64,000 bases of DNA from JALOAT01 sp041687015 (lineage in GTDB: Bacteria > Pseudomonadota > Gammaproteobacteria > Thiohalomonadales > Thiohalomonadaceae): positions 62,001 through 126,000 of the forward strand of contig JAWLCT010000002.1 of NCBI GenBank assembly GCA_041687015.1. Direction: 5' to 3'. Both the position numbers and the translations under genes were made by a program. The notes beneath the pieces are model-generated. The model saw only the letters and a program-made list of their open reading frames with translations. It made no database searches and was not told the DNA's origin. Positions 35,471-42,836 of the stretch are shown here, in pieces. Positions within the stretch are counted from its first letter, which is position 1. Each line of letters opens with the position of its first letter.

Positions 35471-36740
35471 GGCGATTGCACTCCTGACGGATGCGCGCGT
35501 CCTCGCGCGTGAGCAACATGTCCAATGAGCGGCTGACGCTCAGCGCCTCGAAGCGCGTTTGACGCGCCTCTTCGAGTGCCCGGCGCAGCTCGGCCACGGT
35601 GAGTGCATCCATGCGATCCGCCTGTCCGAGGCTGTGGGCAAACACGCGCTCGTAATGTTCGCGTGGCGCCACATGCAACTGAGCGGCAATCCGCCAGCCG
35701 GTCGTTTGCGGTAGCGGGAAGCCTCGCTCGAATTCGAGCCGACCGCCGGCCGGAATACGGGTGTCGAACAGTTCGCGCGTGATGCCCACGTCTGCACCCC
35801 AACCGATCACTTCCTCCCCGAGGGGCTGTGTTTCTCCGTCAGGCCCATGCAGGCTGAGGCGCACATACACCTTGGGCACCATGTAGGTGGGGAAGTGGTG
35901 GCCGGCACCGACATTGGTGACCGTCACGCGCACGGCGCCGCGACCGTTGTCCCGAAACGGCACCAGGTCCACATTCACCGCAGCGCGCACCGTGGCCGGG
36001 TCGTGCACACCCTTGAACAGGTGCTGCCGGTCGGGCATATGGCATTGCTGACAGGACTGCTTCCCGGCGAACGGGCTGGCCCGCCACTGCGCAAACGTGT
36101 CTTCCTGCAACTTGCCGGCAAGTCGCGGTCCGTCATCCGGAAACTGGTGGCAGGTCGCGCAGAACCGACTGTCGCCAAAGGCCTCATTGGCGGTGAAGCC
36201 GTTGTGGGCGGTGCCTTTCAGTCCGTTCTGCGGTCGCGCAGGCGGGCCGAAGCGTTGATGCTCACGCACGTGGCACACGGCGCACGCCACGCCCTGGCGG
36301 TGAAGATCGGCCGGGATGTAATCGGGGCGCGGCCGCTGCGGCGCGGCAGACCAGCCGCGCTCCAGTGCCACCAGGGCCTTCTGCTCGGCGAGCGGCGCGT
36401 GGCAGCGTAGACACCGGTTGCCCTGCGCCTGATCCATGAGCCGCAACTGCCATTGGATACCCGGGCCCATGGCACGGCTGTGCAAACTGCTACGCCAGGC
36501 CTCCCATTGATCGGCGTGGCACTGGGCGCACGCCGCGGCGCCCAGAGACGCCTCCAGGGCCGAACTGCCCGCCGCGGGTGCACCTTGGGTCGGCAGGGGA
36601 TGATTCCAGTGATTGCTCAGGAATGTGTCCACAGGATCCTCCGCACTCGGGGTGATGGCGGCGACGCGGCCGAGCCACACCTGCCAGGCCAGGAACACCA
36701 GGCCTGCCGCCACCACCATGCCCATCCACGTCCGCTTCAT
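35457..36740 (-). CDS. Five-heme periplasmic c-type cytochrome
   Basis: This 427-residue protein has an N-terminal signal-anchor (MVVAAGLVFLAWQVWLG). Five CxxCH motifs lie within residues 71-234: CAQCH, CLRCH, CAVCH, CATCH and CQQCH. The spacing with AWRSSLHSRAMGPG after the first heme resembles the cytochrome c554/hydroxylamine-type multiheme fold. The C-terminal ~190 residues have no heme and look beta-rich (VRVTVTNVGAGHHFPTYMVPKVYVRLSL). It is probably an electron carrier or reductase with the three-heme protein. It lies just downstream of the rhodanese lipoprotein gene. Confidence 0.9.
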   Translation of the reverse strand: MKRTWMGMVVAAGLVFLAWQVWLGRVAAITPSAEDPVDTFLSNHWNHPLPTQGAPAAGSSALEASLGAAACAQCHADQWEAWRSSLHSRAMGPGIQWQLRLMDQAQGNRCLRCHAPLAEQKALVALERGWSAAPQRPRPDYIPADLHRQGVACAVCHVREHQRFGPPARPQNGLKGTAHNGFTANEAFGDSRFCATCHQFPDDGPRLAGKLQEDTFAQWRASPFAGKQSCQQCHMPDRQHLFKGVHDPATVRAAVNVDLVPFRDNGRGAVRVTVTNVGAGHHFPTYMVPKVYVRLSLHGPDGETQPLGEEVIGWGADVGITRELFDTRIPAGGRLEFERGFPLPQTTGWRIAAQLHVAPREHYERVFAHSLGQADRMDALTVAELRRALEEARQTRFEALSVSRSLDMLLTREDARIRQECNRHADC

Positions 36741-36780
36741 CGTCGGTGACGGTGAGCCGCCTCAGCGACCCACCTGTCGT

Positions 36781-38217
36781 TCAACCGCCGCAAGGGTTTG
36801 CCGGCAGTGTCGCGCCACTGTCACCTGAACCGCTGCTCTCGGTTGTGCCGAGCTTGTACAAACGGTCCTCGCGGACAATGGCGTTGGCGCTGTGCGCGTA
36901 CGGGTCCTTGATCTCGCGGGTTGCCACACTCAAGGCGGAGGCCGCTGGCATAAAGTGCGAGCGTGTATCCGTACGCCAGGGCGAGTCGCTCGGCAGCAGG
37001 TAATTGCCCGTGGCGTCCTGGAGATGGGAAAGCGAGTTCCACTCGACCATCGCGCCGTCATAGAAGCGGGTCGGCTTGCCCAGGATCACGGCGCTGGCGA
37101 TGCCGGTGATCATGGCGCGCATGGTGGTTTCGCAATAGGTGTAAATGGTGTCGCCCGGCTGGTAGGCGTTGCCGACGCCGACACCCTGGTAAGTGGCATC
37201 AAAGAAACCCTTGCCGGATCCGTCGATGTAGCCGGCCAGGTAGTCGGCCAACTCCGCCTTGGTCTTGAAGCGCACACTATCGCCTGCAGTGCCCACCAGA
37301 AGGTTGGTGAAATTCAGTTGCAGTGCGCCCCACGGATGACCCTGACGGGAGCCACCGTTTTGGAAGATGCCGCCGCCGTCACCCGTCGCTTCGCCACCGC
37401 TGTATTGTTCGACACTACGGGCGTCCCAGATGAACACACCGTCGGCGAGGTCGTTGGTGTCGCTGGTCGGCAGTACGGCAAGCATGTCCTGCAGCGTGGC
37501 TTGCAACACGGTGTTGTCCGTCTTCAGCTCGGTCACACTGAAGGTGCCGGGTATGGTGGGGAGATTGGTTGCCGTGGCCTGGAAGTCCCCGGGGGCGGTC
37601 ATTGCGCCATCGGTCACCTGCCAGTCGTTCGACCCGTTCAGCAGCGCAAGGTGCGAAGCGTCCACGCCCCAGTAGCGCAGGGTATACCAGCAGCGTCCCT
37701 GAGCCATCGCATTGCTCGTACTACCCGTGCCTTGCGCACAAACGATCATGTCCCGGCTTGGGTCGATGGCGTGCTTCTGCAGCAGTGCGTCAATGGACGG
37801 CCCGTCCAGCACCATGCTTTGAGTGGTGATGACGCCGTTGGAACGCACCATCGACCAGTCAGTGCCGGGTACGAGGTAGGTGACCACGTTTGTGCCGTTG
37901 GCGGCGATGAATTCGGTACCCCCAGGCCCTGCCGACACCTGCAAGATCACCAGTTTGCCCGTCACGCCGGCGGGCCGCTCGTTGGCCCAGTCATCCTTCC
38001 AGCGCTTTAGCGTCGTCCCGGTGATCAGACCGTTGACGTTATCGTCATAGTCATCGGCCGAGGCTTGGGCGATGTCGGCGGCCGAATTCACTTTGATGCC
38101 CACGGCCGGGGCGGTATCGTCCTCGCCACCGCCACAGGCGCTTAGCACCACCGCGAACAGGCACGCGCCAACACGGCCAGCCCACCCCCCGTGTGAAATC
38201 CGTGTTACTTCCGTCAT
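36781..38217 (-). CDS. Double-rhodanese lipoprotein (ExtH-like)
   Basis: This 478-residue protein has a lipobox LSAC (C28) after a signal peptide, so it is anchored in the membrane facing the periplasm. Two rhodanese-like domains follow. The first has Cys160 (MIVCAQGTGS); the second has GVFIWDARSVEQYSGG and the active-site loop Y-C362-ETTMRAM. Rhodaneses move sulfane sulfur (or bind selenium) through a persulfide on Cys. ExtH of Geobacter and of selenite/tellurite operons is of this type. AGGAG precedes the ATG at 38217; an upstream extension in the same frame overlaps the small gene before it and is rejected. Confidence 0.88.
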   Translation of the reverse strand: MTEVTRISHGGWAGRVGACLFAVVLSACGGGEDDTAPAVGIKVNSAADIAQASADDYDDNVNGLITGTTLKRWKDDWANERPAGVTGKLVILQVSAGPGGTEFIAANGTNVVTYLVPGTDWSMVRSNGVITTQSMVLDGPSIDALLQKHAIDPSRDMIVCAQGTGSTSNAMAQGRCWYTLRYWGVDASHLALLNGSNDWQVTDGAMTAPGDFQATATNLPTIPGTFSVTELKTDNTVLQATLQDMLAVLPTSDTNDLADGVFIWDARSVEQYSGGEATGDGGGIFQNGGSRQGHPWGALQLNFTNLLVGTAGDSVRFKTKAELADYLAGYIDGSGKGFFDATYQGVGVGNAYQPGDTIYTYCETTMRAMITGIASAVILGKPTRFYDGAMVEWNSLSHLQDATGNYLLPSDSPWRTDTRSHFMPAASALSVATREIKDPYAHSANAIVREDRLYKLGTTESSGSGDSGATLPANPCGG

Positions 38218-38275
38218 GTTTCCACTCCTGTACGTCTGGTTCGGACCACGAGGCGGTGCATCGCCCCGTACGCGA

Positions 38276-38473
38276 TCAGTCAGCCACTCCACCCGCGAAC
38301 ACGGGCACTGCACCACTTTCAAGCAAATCGAGAATGCGCTCGGCATCGGAGGCCGCGGCGCACTCGACCCGGCAGCCCGCCGTGGCCAGGGCCGCGGAAA
38401 GCCGCGGCACGAATCCATCCGCGGACGCGCCGTCGAGCGCGCTGGAAATCAGGACAATGGTTTTGGTGTTCAT
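38276..38473 (-). CDS. Very small DsrE/DsrH-like protein (65 aa)
   Basis: This 65-residue protein begins MNTKTIVLISSALDGASADGF. It reads as one beta-alpha-beta unit plus a helix (VPRLSAALATAGCRVECAAASDAERILDLLESGAVPVF) with two Cys (34, 38). The size and pattern resemble DsrH/TusB-like or half-DsrE proteins, but the match is not certain. It overlaps the preceding 83-aa gene by 4 bp (ATGA), so translation is coupled. It stops 58 bp before the rhodanese lipoprotein. Confidence 0.6.
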   Translation of the reverse strand: MNTKTIVLISSALDGASADGFVPRLSAALATAGCRVECAAASDAERILDLLESGAVPVFAGGVAD

Positions 38474-38721
38474 ATCAGGTACACCGCATCTGCCGTGGCG
38501 ATCCTGCTGGCCAGCGCGGCCATGCCCGCGGTGGTGTCGATCGCCAGTTGCTCCACCGGGACATCGGCGAAATCCAAAGCTTCAAGGTGCTCTTCGGCAT
38601 CGGGTGCCAGTTCGCCGCAGATGGCGACATTGACGGCGTCGTCGAGCAGCGTCAGGCCGGCTGCCATACGCAGTGCCTCGGTGCGTCTGTTCATCGCCAC
38701 AACCAGTATTTGCTTTTGCAC
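38470..38721 (-). CDS. Small DsrE/F-like protein (83 aa)
   Basis: This 83-residue protein starts MQKQILVVAMNRRTEALRMAAGLTLLDDAVNVAICGELAP. EALRMAAGLTLLDD-x-V-x-V resembles the first half of DsrE/DsrF-type sulfur-relay proteins. One Cys (35) lies at the end of a strand. The C-terminus (TADAVYLI) is short, so it may form homo- or hetero-oligomers with its neighbours. It lies between the 101-aa DsrE-like gene and the 65-aa gene. Confidence 0.65.
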   Translation of the reverse strand: MQKQILVVAMNRRTEALRMAAGLTLLDDAVNVAICGELAPDAEEHLEALDFADVPVEQLAIDTTAGMAALASRIATADAVYLI

Positions 38722-38730
38722 AGAACCTCC

Positions 38731-39036
38731 TCAGAACACCACGACGCGATCGGAAAGGTGCGCCAGCTCCGCATCCTGGTACTGCCCCCCGATCACCACG
38801 TGTTCGGCGATGTTTTTCGGCACCTCAACGGAGTAGCGTTCAACGCTCAGTTCACAAACCGCAAGCCAGGTCTTGCCATCAGCGGCCAGACGCTGAAGCG
38901 TCAGTTCATGGAGTGCGTGGACACCGCTGTCGGTCAGGAAACAGCGCAGATGCCAACCACGCTCCGCGGCGGCCTGCAAGGCACGGCAAGCGTCGGGAAC
39001 GAGGGACTGTTCGGTGATCACCACGCCGAGATTCAT
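38731..39036 (-). CDS. DsrE-family protein (101 aa)
   Basis: This 101-residue soluble protein has a beta-alpha-beta core (NLGVVITEQSLVPDACRALQAAAERGWHLRCFLTDSGV), Cys17, Cys32 and Cys61 (WLAVCELSVERYSV), and a closing strand LSDRVVVF. The single late Cys before a helix is where DsrE/TusD proteins carry the sulfur-accepting thiol. The likely role is to accept persulfide sulfur from TusA. It follows the TusA-like gene (39041-39292) by 4 bp in the same operon. Confidence 0.75.
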   Translation of the reverse strand: MNLGVVITEQSLVPDACRALQAAAERGWHLRCFLTDSGVHALHELTLQRLAADGKTWLAVCELSVERYSVEVPKNIAEHVVIGGQYQDAELAHLSDRVVVF

Positions 39037-39040
39037 GGGG

Positions 39041-39292
39041 TCAGGCCTTCCGAATCAGCCAGGTGAACGAGCCGCCATTGTCTTTGCGCTCGAACAGTTC
39101 ATTACCGTCGGTATCGCACATGGCAATGATGGATTCACCGGAAGACGGATTGTCGAAAAGCAGCGTCAGCACGTCGCCGGAAGCCATCTTCTGTAACGCT
39201 TTTTTTGTATACATTTGCGGATGCGGACAGCTGTAGCCTCTGACGTCCAGGGAAAAGGTACCGTCACCCGTTTGCTCGAATTTCACTGCCAT
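39041..39292 (-). CDS. TusA family sulfurtransferase carrier
   Basis: This 83-residue protein has DVRGYSCPHPQMYTKKALQKMASGD, the TusA signature with the sulfur-carrying Cys22 in a C-P-x-P motif, then LFDNPSSGESI and a final beta strand. TusA proteins carry persulfide sulfur between rhodaneses, DsrE-type proteins and end users, or serve selenium pathways next to YedE. AAGGAG seven bases before the ATG at 39292 fixes the start. It sits 29 bp after the YeeE transporter gene and 4 bp before the DsrE-like gene. Confidence 0.88.
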   Translation of the reverse strand: MAVKFEQTGDGTFSLDVRGYSCPHPQMYTKKALQKMASGDVLTLLFDNPSSGESIIAMCDTDGNELFERKDNGGSFTWLIRKA

Positions 39293-39321
39293 CTCTCGGC
39301 TCCTTGTCAGGCTAAAGTCAG

Positions 39322-40773
39322 TTAGAGATCGAATTCGCCGCTGCGCGAGGCGCGCCATTCAAGCCACGTGTTGAACGCCTTCACGCCCAGATAACCACCG
39401 CCGACCATGCCGGCCAGGAACACCCAGCCGCTGAGATCGCCGTTGGTTACCGTCGCGAAAAAGGCGCCGATGTTGCAGCCCATGCCGATGCGCGCACCGA
39501 TACCCATGAGGGTGCCGCCGACCAGGGCGAACACGGCGGTCTCCAGGCTCGGCAGCTTCCACTTGAATTCACGGCGCATGTGGGCCATTACGGCGGCCCC
39601 GAGAATGATGCCGATGGACATGAAGCCGGGTGCGTTGAGCAGCGGATTGGGCAGGCCGTTGTCCAGACCGAAGAAAATGTTGTCCATGTTGTCCACACCC
39701 AACTGGTTCAGAATCCAGCCGCCCCACTGGGCCTCCTGGGTGGTGATGTACCAGTAGCCGGGATCAAACACGGTGCCCTGCAGCGAAAGACCGTTTTCGT
39801 AACCCATCGCGGCCAGCAGTTCGCCAAAGTTGAAAATGTTGTAGTGCTCGCGCAGGGCACCGGTGATCCACATCTGCATGCCGGCGAAAATGCCCAATCC
39901 CGCCCCGGCCAACGCGGTGCTCTTCGAGGATGTCACCATGGCCCACAAGCCGCGCAGATCGCTGCCCAGGCTCGGCGCGACGGCTTCGCGGCGCAGGTAA
40001 CTGCGGCGGAAGTAGCGCACGTAGAGCAGCACGAGCAGTACCAGCGACGGCAGGATGGCCGACAGCAGCGCGTTGGCGAGAAAGGCCCCCGCGACGGTGC
40101 CGTCCATGCCCAGATCGGCGGCCACGGTGCTGCCCTTCAGATCCCAGACGTAACCCGCAGTGAATTGGTCGAACCAACCTTGGGTGACCGACAGTTCGGC
40201 AGGCATGTCTTTGGCCTGTGCCGATGCCGTCCAGGCGGCGGGGACCAGCGCATCGAGCCATCCGCCGGCGGCAACGATAATCGCCTGGGAAAAGGAGATG
40301 GCGAAGATGACCAGCATGGACCCGACGTTGCCCTCGCCGGCCTTGTACAACGAGCCGGACGCGCAGCCGCCCGTGAACACCATGCCGAAACCGAAAATGA
40401 GACCGCCGATGATCACGTGCCAGCCGAGCGGGTGCGGGCCGAAGGTGCTGAACCCTGTGGCCTGTACCGTTGCAGCGGTCAGGGAGAACAGGCAGACGGC
40501 GATGAGCATTCCCACCGCCATCCGGGGCACGCCCACGGCAAACAGATCGCGCACTGCCGAGGCCATGCAAAAGCGCCCGTACTGCAGAAGCAGGCCATAG
40601 ATGAGCCCAAACCAGGCGTAGACGAGCAGATAGACGAAGCGGGTATCCACGCTCAGCGCAGCGATGGAACCGAGCACCACCAGCGCGACGATGATGCTGG
40701 CGGCCTTGGTGTTGCCCTGGGTCAAACCGGCAATGAACGCGGGTTTGGCTTGCAGTACGTGTTCTTCGCTCAT
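39322..40773 (-). CDS. YeeE/YedE family thiosulfate or selenium transporter
   Basis: This 483-residue multi-helix inner membrane protein has two homologous halves. The Cys residues needed in TsuA/YeeE-type thiosulfate channels are present: C69 in GRFCMASA, C137 in TGGCASGSLY and C433 in GMGCNIGAFF. In E. coli a similar gene next to a TusA homologue is linked to selenium or sulfur import. It should bring thiosulfate, sulfite-like or selenium species into the cytoplasm and hand them to the TusA encoded on either side. AAAGGA lies before the ATG. Confidence 0.9.
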   Translation of the reverse strand: MSEEHVLQAKPAFIAGLTQGNTKAASIIVALVVLGSIAALSVDTRFVYLLVYAWFGLIYGLLLQYGRFCMASAVRDLFAVGVPRMAVGMLIAVCLFSLTAATVQATGFSTFGPHPLGWHVIIGGLIFGFGMVFTGGCASGSLYKAGEGNVGSMLVIFAISFSQAIIVAAGGWLDALVPAAWTASAQAKDMPAELSVTQGWFDQFTAGYVWDLKGSTVAADLGMDGTVAGAFLANALLSAILPSLVLLVLLYVRYFRRSYLRREAVAPSLGSDLRGLWAMVTSSKSTALAGAGLGIFAGMQMWITGALREHYNIFNFGELLAAMGYENGLSLQGTVFDPGYWYITTQEAQWGGWILNQLGVDNMDNIFFGLDNGLPNPLLNAPGFMSIGIILGAAVMAHMRREFKWKLPSLETAVFALVGGTLMGIGARIGMGCNIGAFFATVTNGDLSGWVFLAGMVGGGYLGVKAFNTWLEWRASRSGEFDL

Positions 40774-40826
40774 ATCCGTCCTTTAACTGGTTGTTCTTAT
40801 CCGTTGCACATCGGTCAACGTTCTGT

Positions 40827-41156
40827 TCAGTCTGTCGACAGGCCTTTGCGTAGGTAGACGCGCCAGTGATCCAGTTCCTTGATGGTGCCGAGATGCGTGC
40901 CACACACCACGAACATCAAAGCGGGCAGTGTCTCGACGGTGGCCGGGTTGTCGGACAACACCTCGATCACCTGGCCCTCCTGCAACTGGTCCATCACCTT
41001 CATGGTGAGTAACTGAGGCCGTGGGCAGGCGGCGCCCATGCAGTCCAGGGAGCGCTCGACCGTGACCGTGGCACCTGCAAGCGCAACGCTTCGTGGTCCG
41101 CGTGTGACGGAGCCTCGCGGCGTTTTCTTCCAGCCTTGCCACCAGCGCAGTCCCAC
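40827..41156 (-). CDS. TusA-like sulfurtransferase with a basic N-terminal extension
   Basis: The TusA core begins near ERSLDCMGAACPRPQLLTMKV (C-P-R-P with Cys44 in this model), and ends VVCGTHLGTIKELDHWRVYLR. The start is uncertain: ATGs at 41210 and 41180 are in frame. But the sigma-54 promoter at 41194-41209 predicts transcription from about 41183, so the GTG at 41156, with GGGGG six bases upstream, is preferred. That leaves a ~37-residue Trp/Arg-rich extension (WWQGWKKTPRG) that could touch the membrane or the transporter. First gene of the operon, 53 bp before yeeE. Confidence 0.75.
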   Translation of the reverse strand: MGLRWWQGWKKTPRGSVTRGPRSVALAGATVTVERSLDCMGAACPRPQLLTMKVMDQLQEGQVIEVLSDNPATVETLPALMFVVCGTHLGTIKELDHWRVYLRKGLSTD

Positions 41157-41193
41157 TCGGCGCCCCCAGGTACTTGCCATGCAGCCCCCATAA

Positions 41194-41209
41194 AGCAGGC
41201 TTCGTGCCA
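41194..41209 (-). promoter_or_regulatory. Sigma-54 (-24/-12) promoter of the sulfur/heme operon
   Basis: The minus strand reads TGGCACG-AAGC-CTGCT. The consensus is TGGCACG-N4-TTGCW, so only one core base differs. The GG and GC doublets are spaced correctly (12 bp), giving a predicted start near 41183. An NtrC-type activator with GAFTGA ends the same operon, which supports the assignment. Confidence 0.8.
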
Positions 41210-41261
41210 TACCCAAATAGCTCGGTGTATCAATCGGTTAGGAAAATTCCCGGATTTGAGG

Positions 41262-41280
41262 TCAATGCAAGATGCAACGC
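41262..41280. promoter_or_regulatory. Proximal activator-site candidate (TGCA-N3-TGCA)
   Basis: TGCA-AGA-TGCA (41266-41276) sits in a site similar to the perfect palindrome 40 bp further upstream. Its centre (41271) is 88 bp upstream of the predicted sigma-54 start, a usual place for an enhancer-binding-protein site. Confidence 0.55.
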
Positions 41281-41301
41281 AAAGGCGGGTTCAGGCGGGC
41301 G

Positions 41302-41320
41302 CGATTGCATTTTGCAATCG
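41302..41320. promoter_or_regulatory. Distal activator site: 19-bp perfect palindrome
   Basis: CGATTGCA-TTT-TGCAATCG (41302-41320) has 8-bp perfect arms around a 3-bp spacer. The centre lies 128 bp upstream of the predicted start and 40 bp (about four helical turns) from the proximal site. Together they look like paired upstream activator sequences. The rest of the gap to the FliL-like stop (41321-41447) shows nothing else I can name. Confidence 0.65.
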
Positions 41321-41447
41321 GGGCGATCGATGCGGCGTGGGCGTGATCCAGCGCGGACGTGTTGCAGCAGACCGTCGGAAACGAGAGAGGGGAGCGGGCG
41401 TGGGGCTGCGCGCGCCGCCATGCAGGCAGCGCGCGCCGAGGTGCGGA

Positions 41448-41858
41448 TTACTGGATCACGAAATCGGTGAAGTAGACGGCGTGCACGGTGGCAGGATCGC
41501 CCGTGCTCTTGGTGACCTGACTGACGACCGTCTGCACGGCCGCCAGGGCCTCCTGACGCAAGGCTTCGCGGCCATCGGGGTTGCGCAGGGTCGCGGCGTC
41601 CTGGTGGGCGAACAACATGATCAATTGGTCACGTACGGCGGGCATGTGCGCCTCGAGGGCCTGCTGTACCTTGGGGTCTGCCATGACCTGCATCTTCACC
41701 TGCATGAAGCGCACGCGACGCCCATCGGTGAGGTTCACCACGAAAGGGTCCAGGGCGAGATAGGCGTCGCCGCCCTGCTCGGCGGCGACCGCCGTACCGT
41801 GGGCGGCATGCAACAGACCGGCAGCGAACAATAACGGAATGATGGCAATCAGGCGCAT
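41448..41858 (-). CDS. FliL-family secreted or membrane protein, isolated
   Basis: This 136-residue protein has a signal-like N-terminus (MRLIAIIPLLFAAGLLHAA). The FliL core follows: YLALDPFVVNLTDGRRVRFMQVKMQVM, then HMPAVRDQLIMLFAHQDAATLRNPDGREALRQEAL and VHAVYFTDFVIQ. FliL stabilises flagellar stators, but no flagellar gene is near, and this copy has an apparently cleavable signal instead of a cytoplasmic N-tail. It may be a FliL-like paralogue with another role. The start at 41858 is chosen for the signal peptide; an ATG ten codons earlier is possible. Confidence 0.8.
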   Translation of the reverse strand: MRLIAIIPLLFAAGLLHAAHGTAVAAEQGGDAYLALDPFVVNLTDGRRVRFMQVKMQVMADPKVQQALEAHMPAVRDQLIMLFAHQDAATLRNPDGREALRQEALAAVQTVVSQVTKSTGDPATVHAVYFTDFVIQ

Positions 41859-41939
41859 GGTGAAATCATCCGGAACAAGTGGCCACATGATGCCACAACC
41901 GCGGACATCGAAACGTGCCCCGGGCGCAGGTCCGGCGTC

Positions 41940-42836
41940 TCAACGGCGGCGCCGGGCACGCGGGTGCGCCTGGTCGTAGACCTTGGCAAGGTGCTGGAAG
42001 TCCAGGTGCGTGTAAACCTGCGTCGTGGCGATGTCCGCATGACCGAGCAGCTCTTGCACGGCACGCAGGTCGCCGCTGGATTCCAGCAGGTGACTGGCGA
42101 AGGAGTGACGCAGGCGGTGCGGGTGTACGTGGGTGGGCAGCCCCTGTTGGCGCGCCAGCATGGCGAGGCGTGTCTGCACGGCGCGCGGGCCGATGCGCCG
42201 GCCGCGCGCGCCCACGAACAAGGCGATCTCGCCGGCCGCGGCCAATTGGCCACGCACCTTGCGCCAGCGTTCCAGCGCCTCCAGTGCGAGGCGGCCGACC
42301 GGTACCACACGTGACTTGGCGCCCTTACCCACCACCCTCACGGTGGCGTCGGCGACGTCAATGGCGTCCAGGTCCAGCGCCACCAGTTCGGCAAGACGCA
42401 GACCGGACGAGTACAGCAGTTCTGCCATCGCCTGATCACGAATCGTCTCCGGCGTCTCGGCGCGACCCGACAACAGCACCGTCGCCTGTTCCACGCTCAG
42501 CGGCCGGGGCAGCTTGCGCGGCGAGCGTGGCGCCGGCACGTCGGCGGCGGGATTGTGCGCCGCCAATCCCTCGCGCAACAGCCAACGGAACAGGCCGCGC
42601 ACCGACGAGAGTGCCCGCTGCAGGCTGGTGCCGGAAATGCCCGCCCGATGCCGTTGCGCCACGAAGGCGCGCACGACGGCGGCATCCACATCGCCGAAGG
42701 CAACGCCACGGCTTTCGCAGAAAGCGGTGAACACCGCCAGATCGCGACCGTAAGCGGCGACCGTGTGGGCAGAGGCGCGCCGTTCCAGGCGCAGGTAAGT
42801 GAGAAAGCGTTCGACCCGTGCGGCCGATGCGCTCAC
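41940..42836 (-). CDS. xerC: Tyrosine recombinase XerC
   Basis: This 298-residue recombinase has an N-terminal SAM-like core-binding domain and a catalytic domain with R147 (SSGLRLAELV), K171, H240-x-x-R243 (HPHRLRHSFA), H266 (LGHADIATTQ) and nucleophile Y275 (QVYTHLDF). With XerD it resolves chromosome dimers at dif. The context (dapF-DUF484-xerC) is the standard gammaproteobacterial order, arguing for the housekeeping enzyme rather than an integrase. It overlaps DUF484 by 4 bp. Confidence 0.96.
   Translation of the reverse strand: MSASAARVERFLTYLRLERRASAHTVAAYGRDLAVFTAFCESRGVAFGDVDAAVVRAFVAQRHRAGISGTSLQRALSSVRGLFRWLLREGLAAHNPAADVPAPRSPRKLPRPLSVEQATVLLSGRAETPETIRDQAMAELLYSSGLRLAELVALDLDAIDVADATVRVVGKGAKSRVVPVGRLALEALERWRKVRGQLAAAGEIALFVGARGRRIGPRAVQTRLAMLARQQGLPTHVHPHRLRHSFASHLLESSGDLRAVQELLGHADIATTQVYTHLDFQHLAKVYDQAHPRARRRR

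Noticed and set aside
36892..38010. 372-codon plus-strand frame opposite the rhodanese gene
   Set aside because: No recognisable protein features; the minus strand has a lipobox and rhodanese motifs.
39580..40857. 425-codon plus-strand frame opposite the YeeE gene
   Set aside because: Gln/Arg/His-rich shadow; the minus strand is a clear membrane protein.
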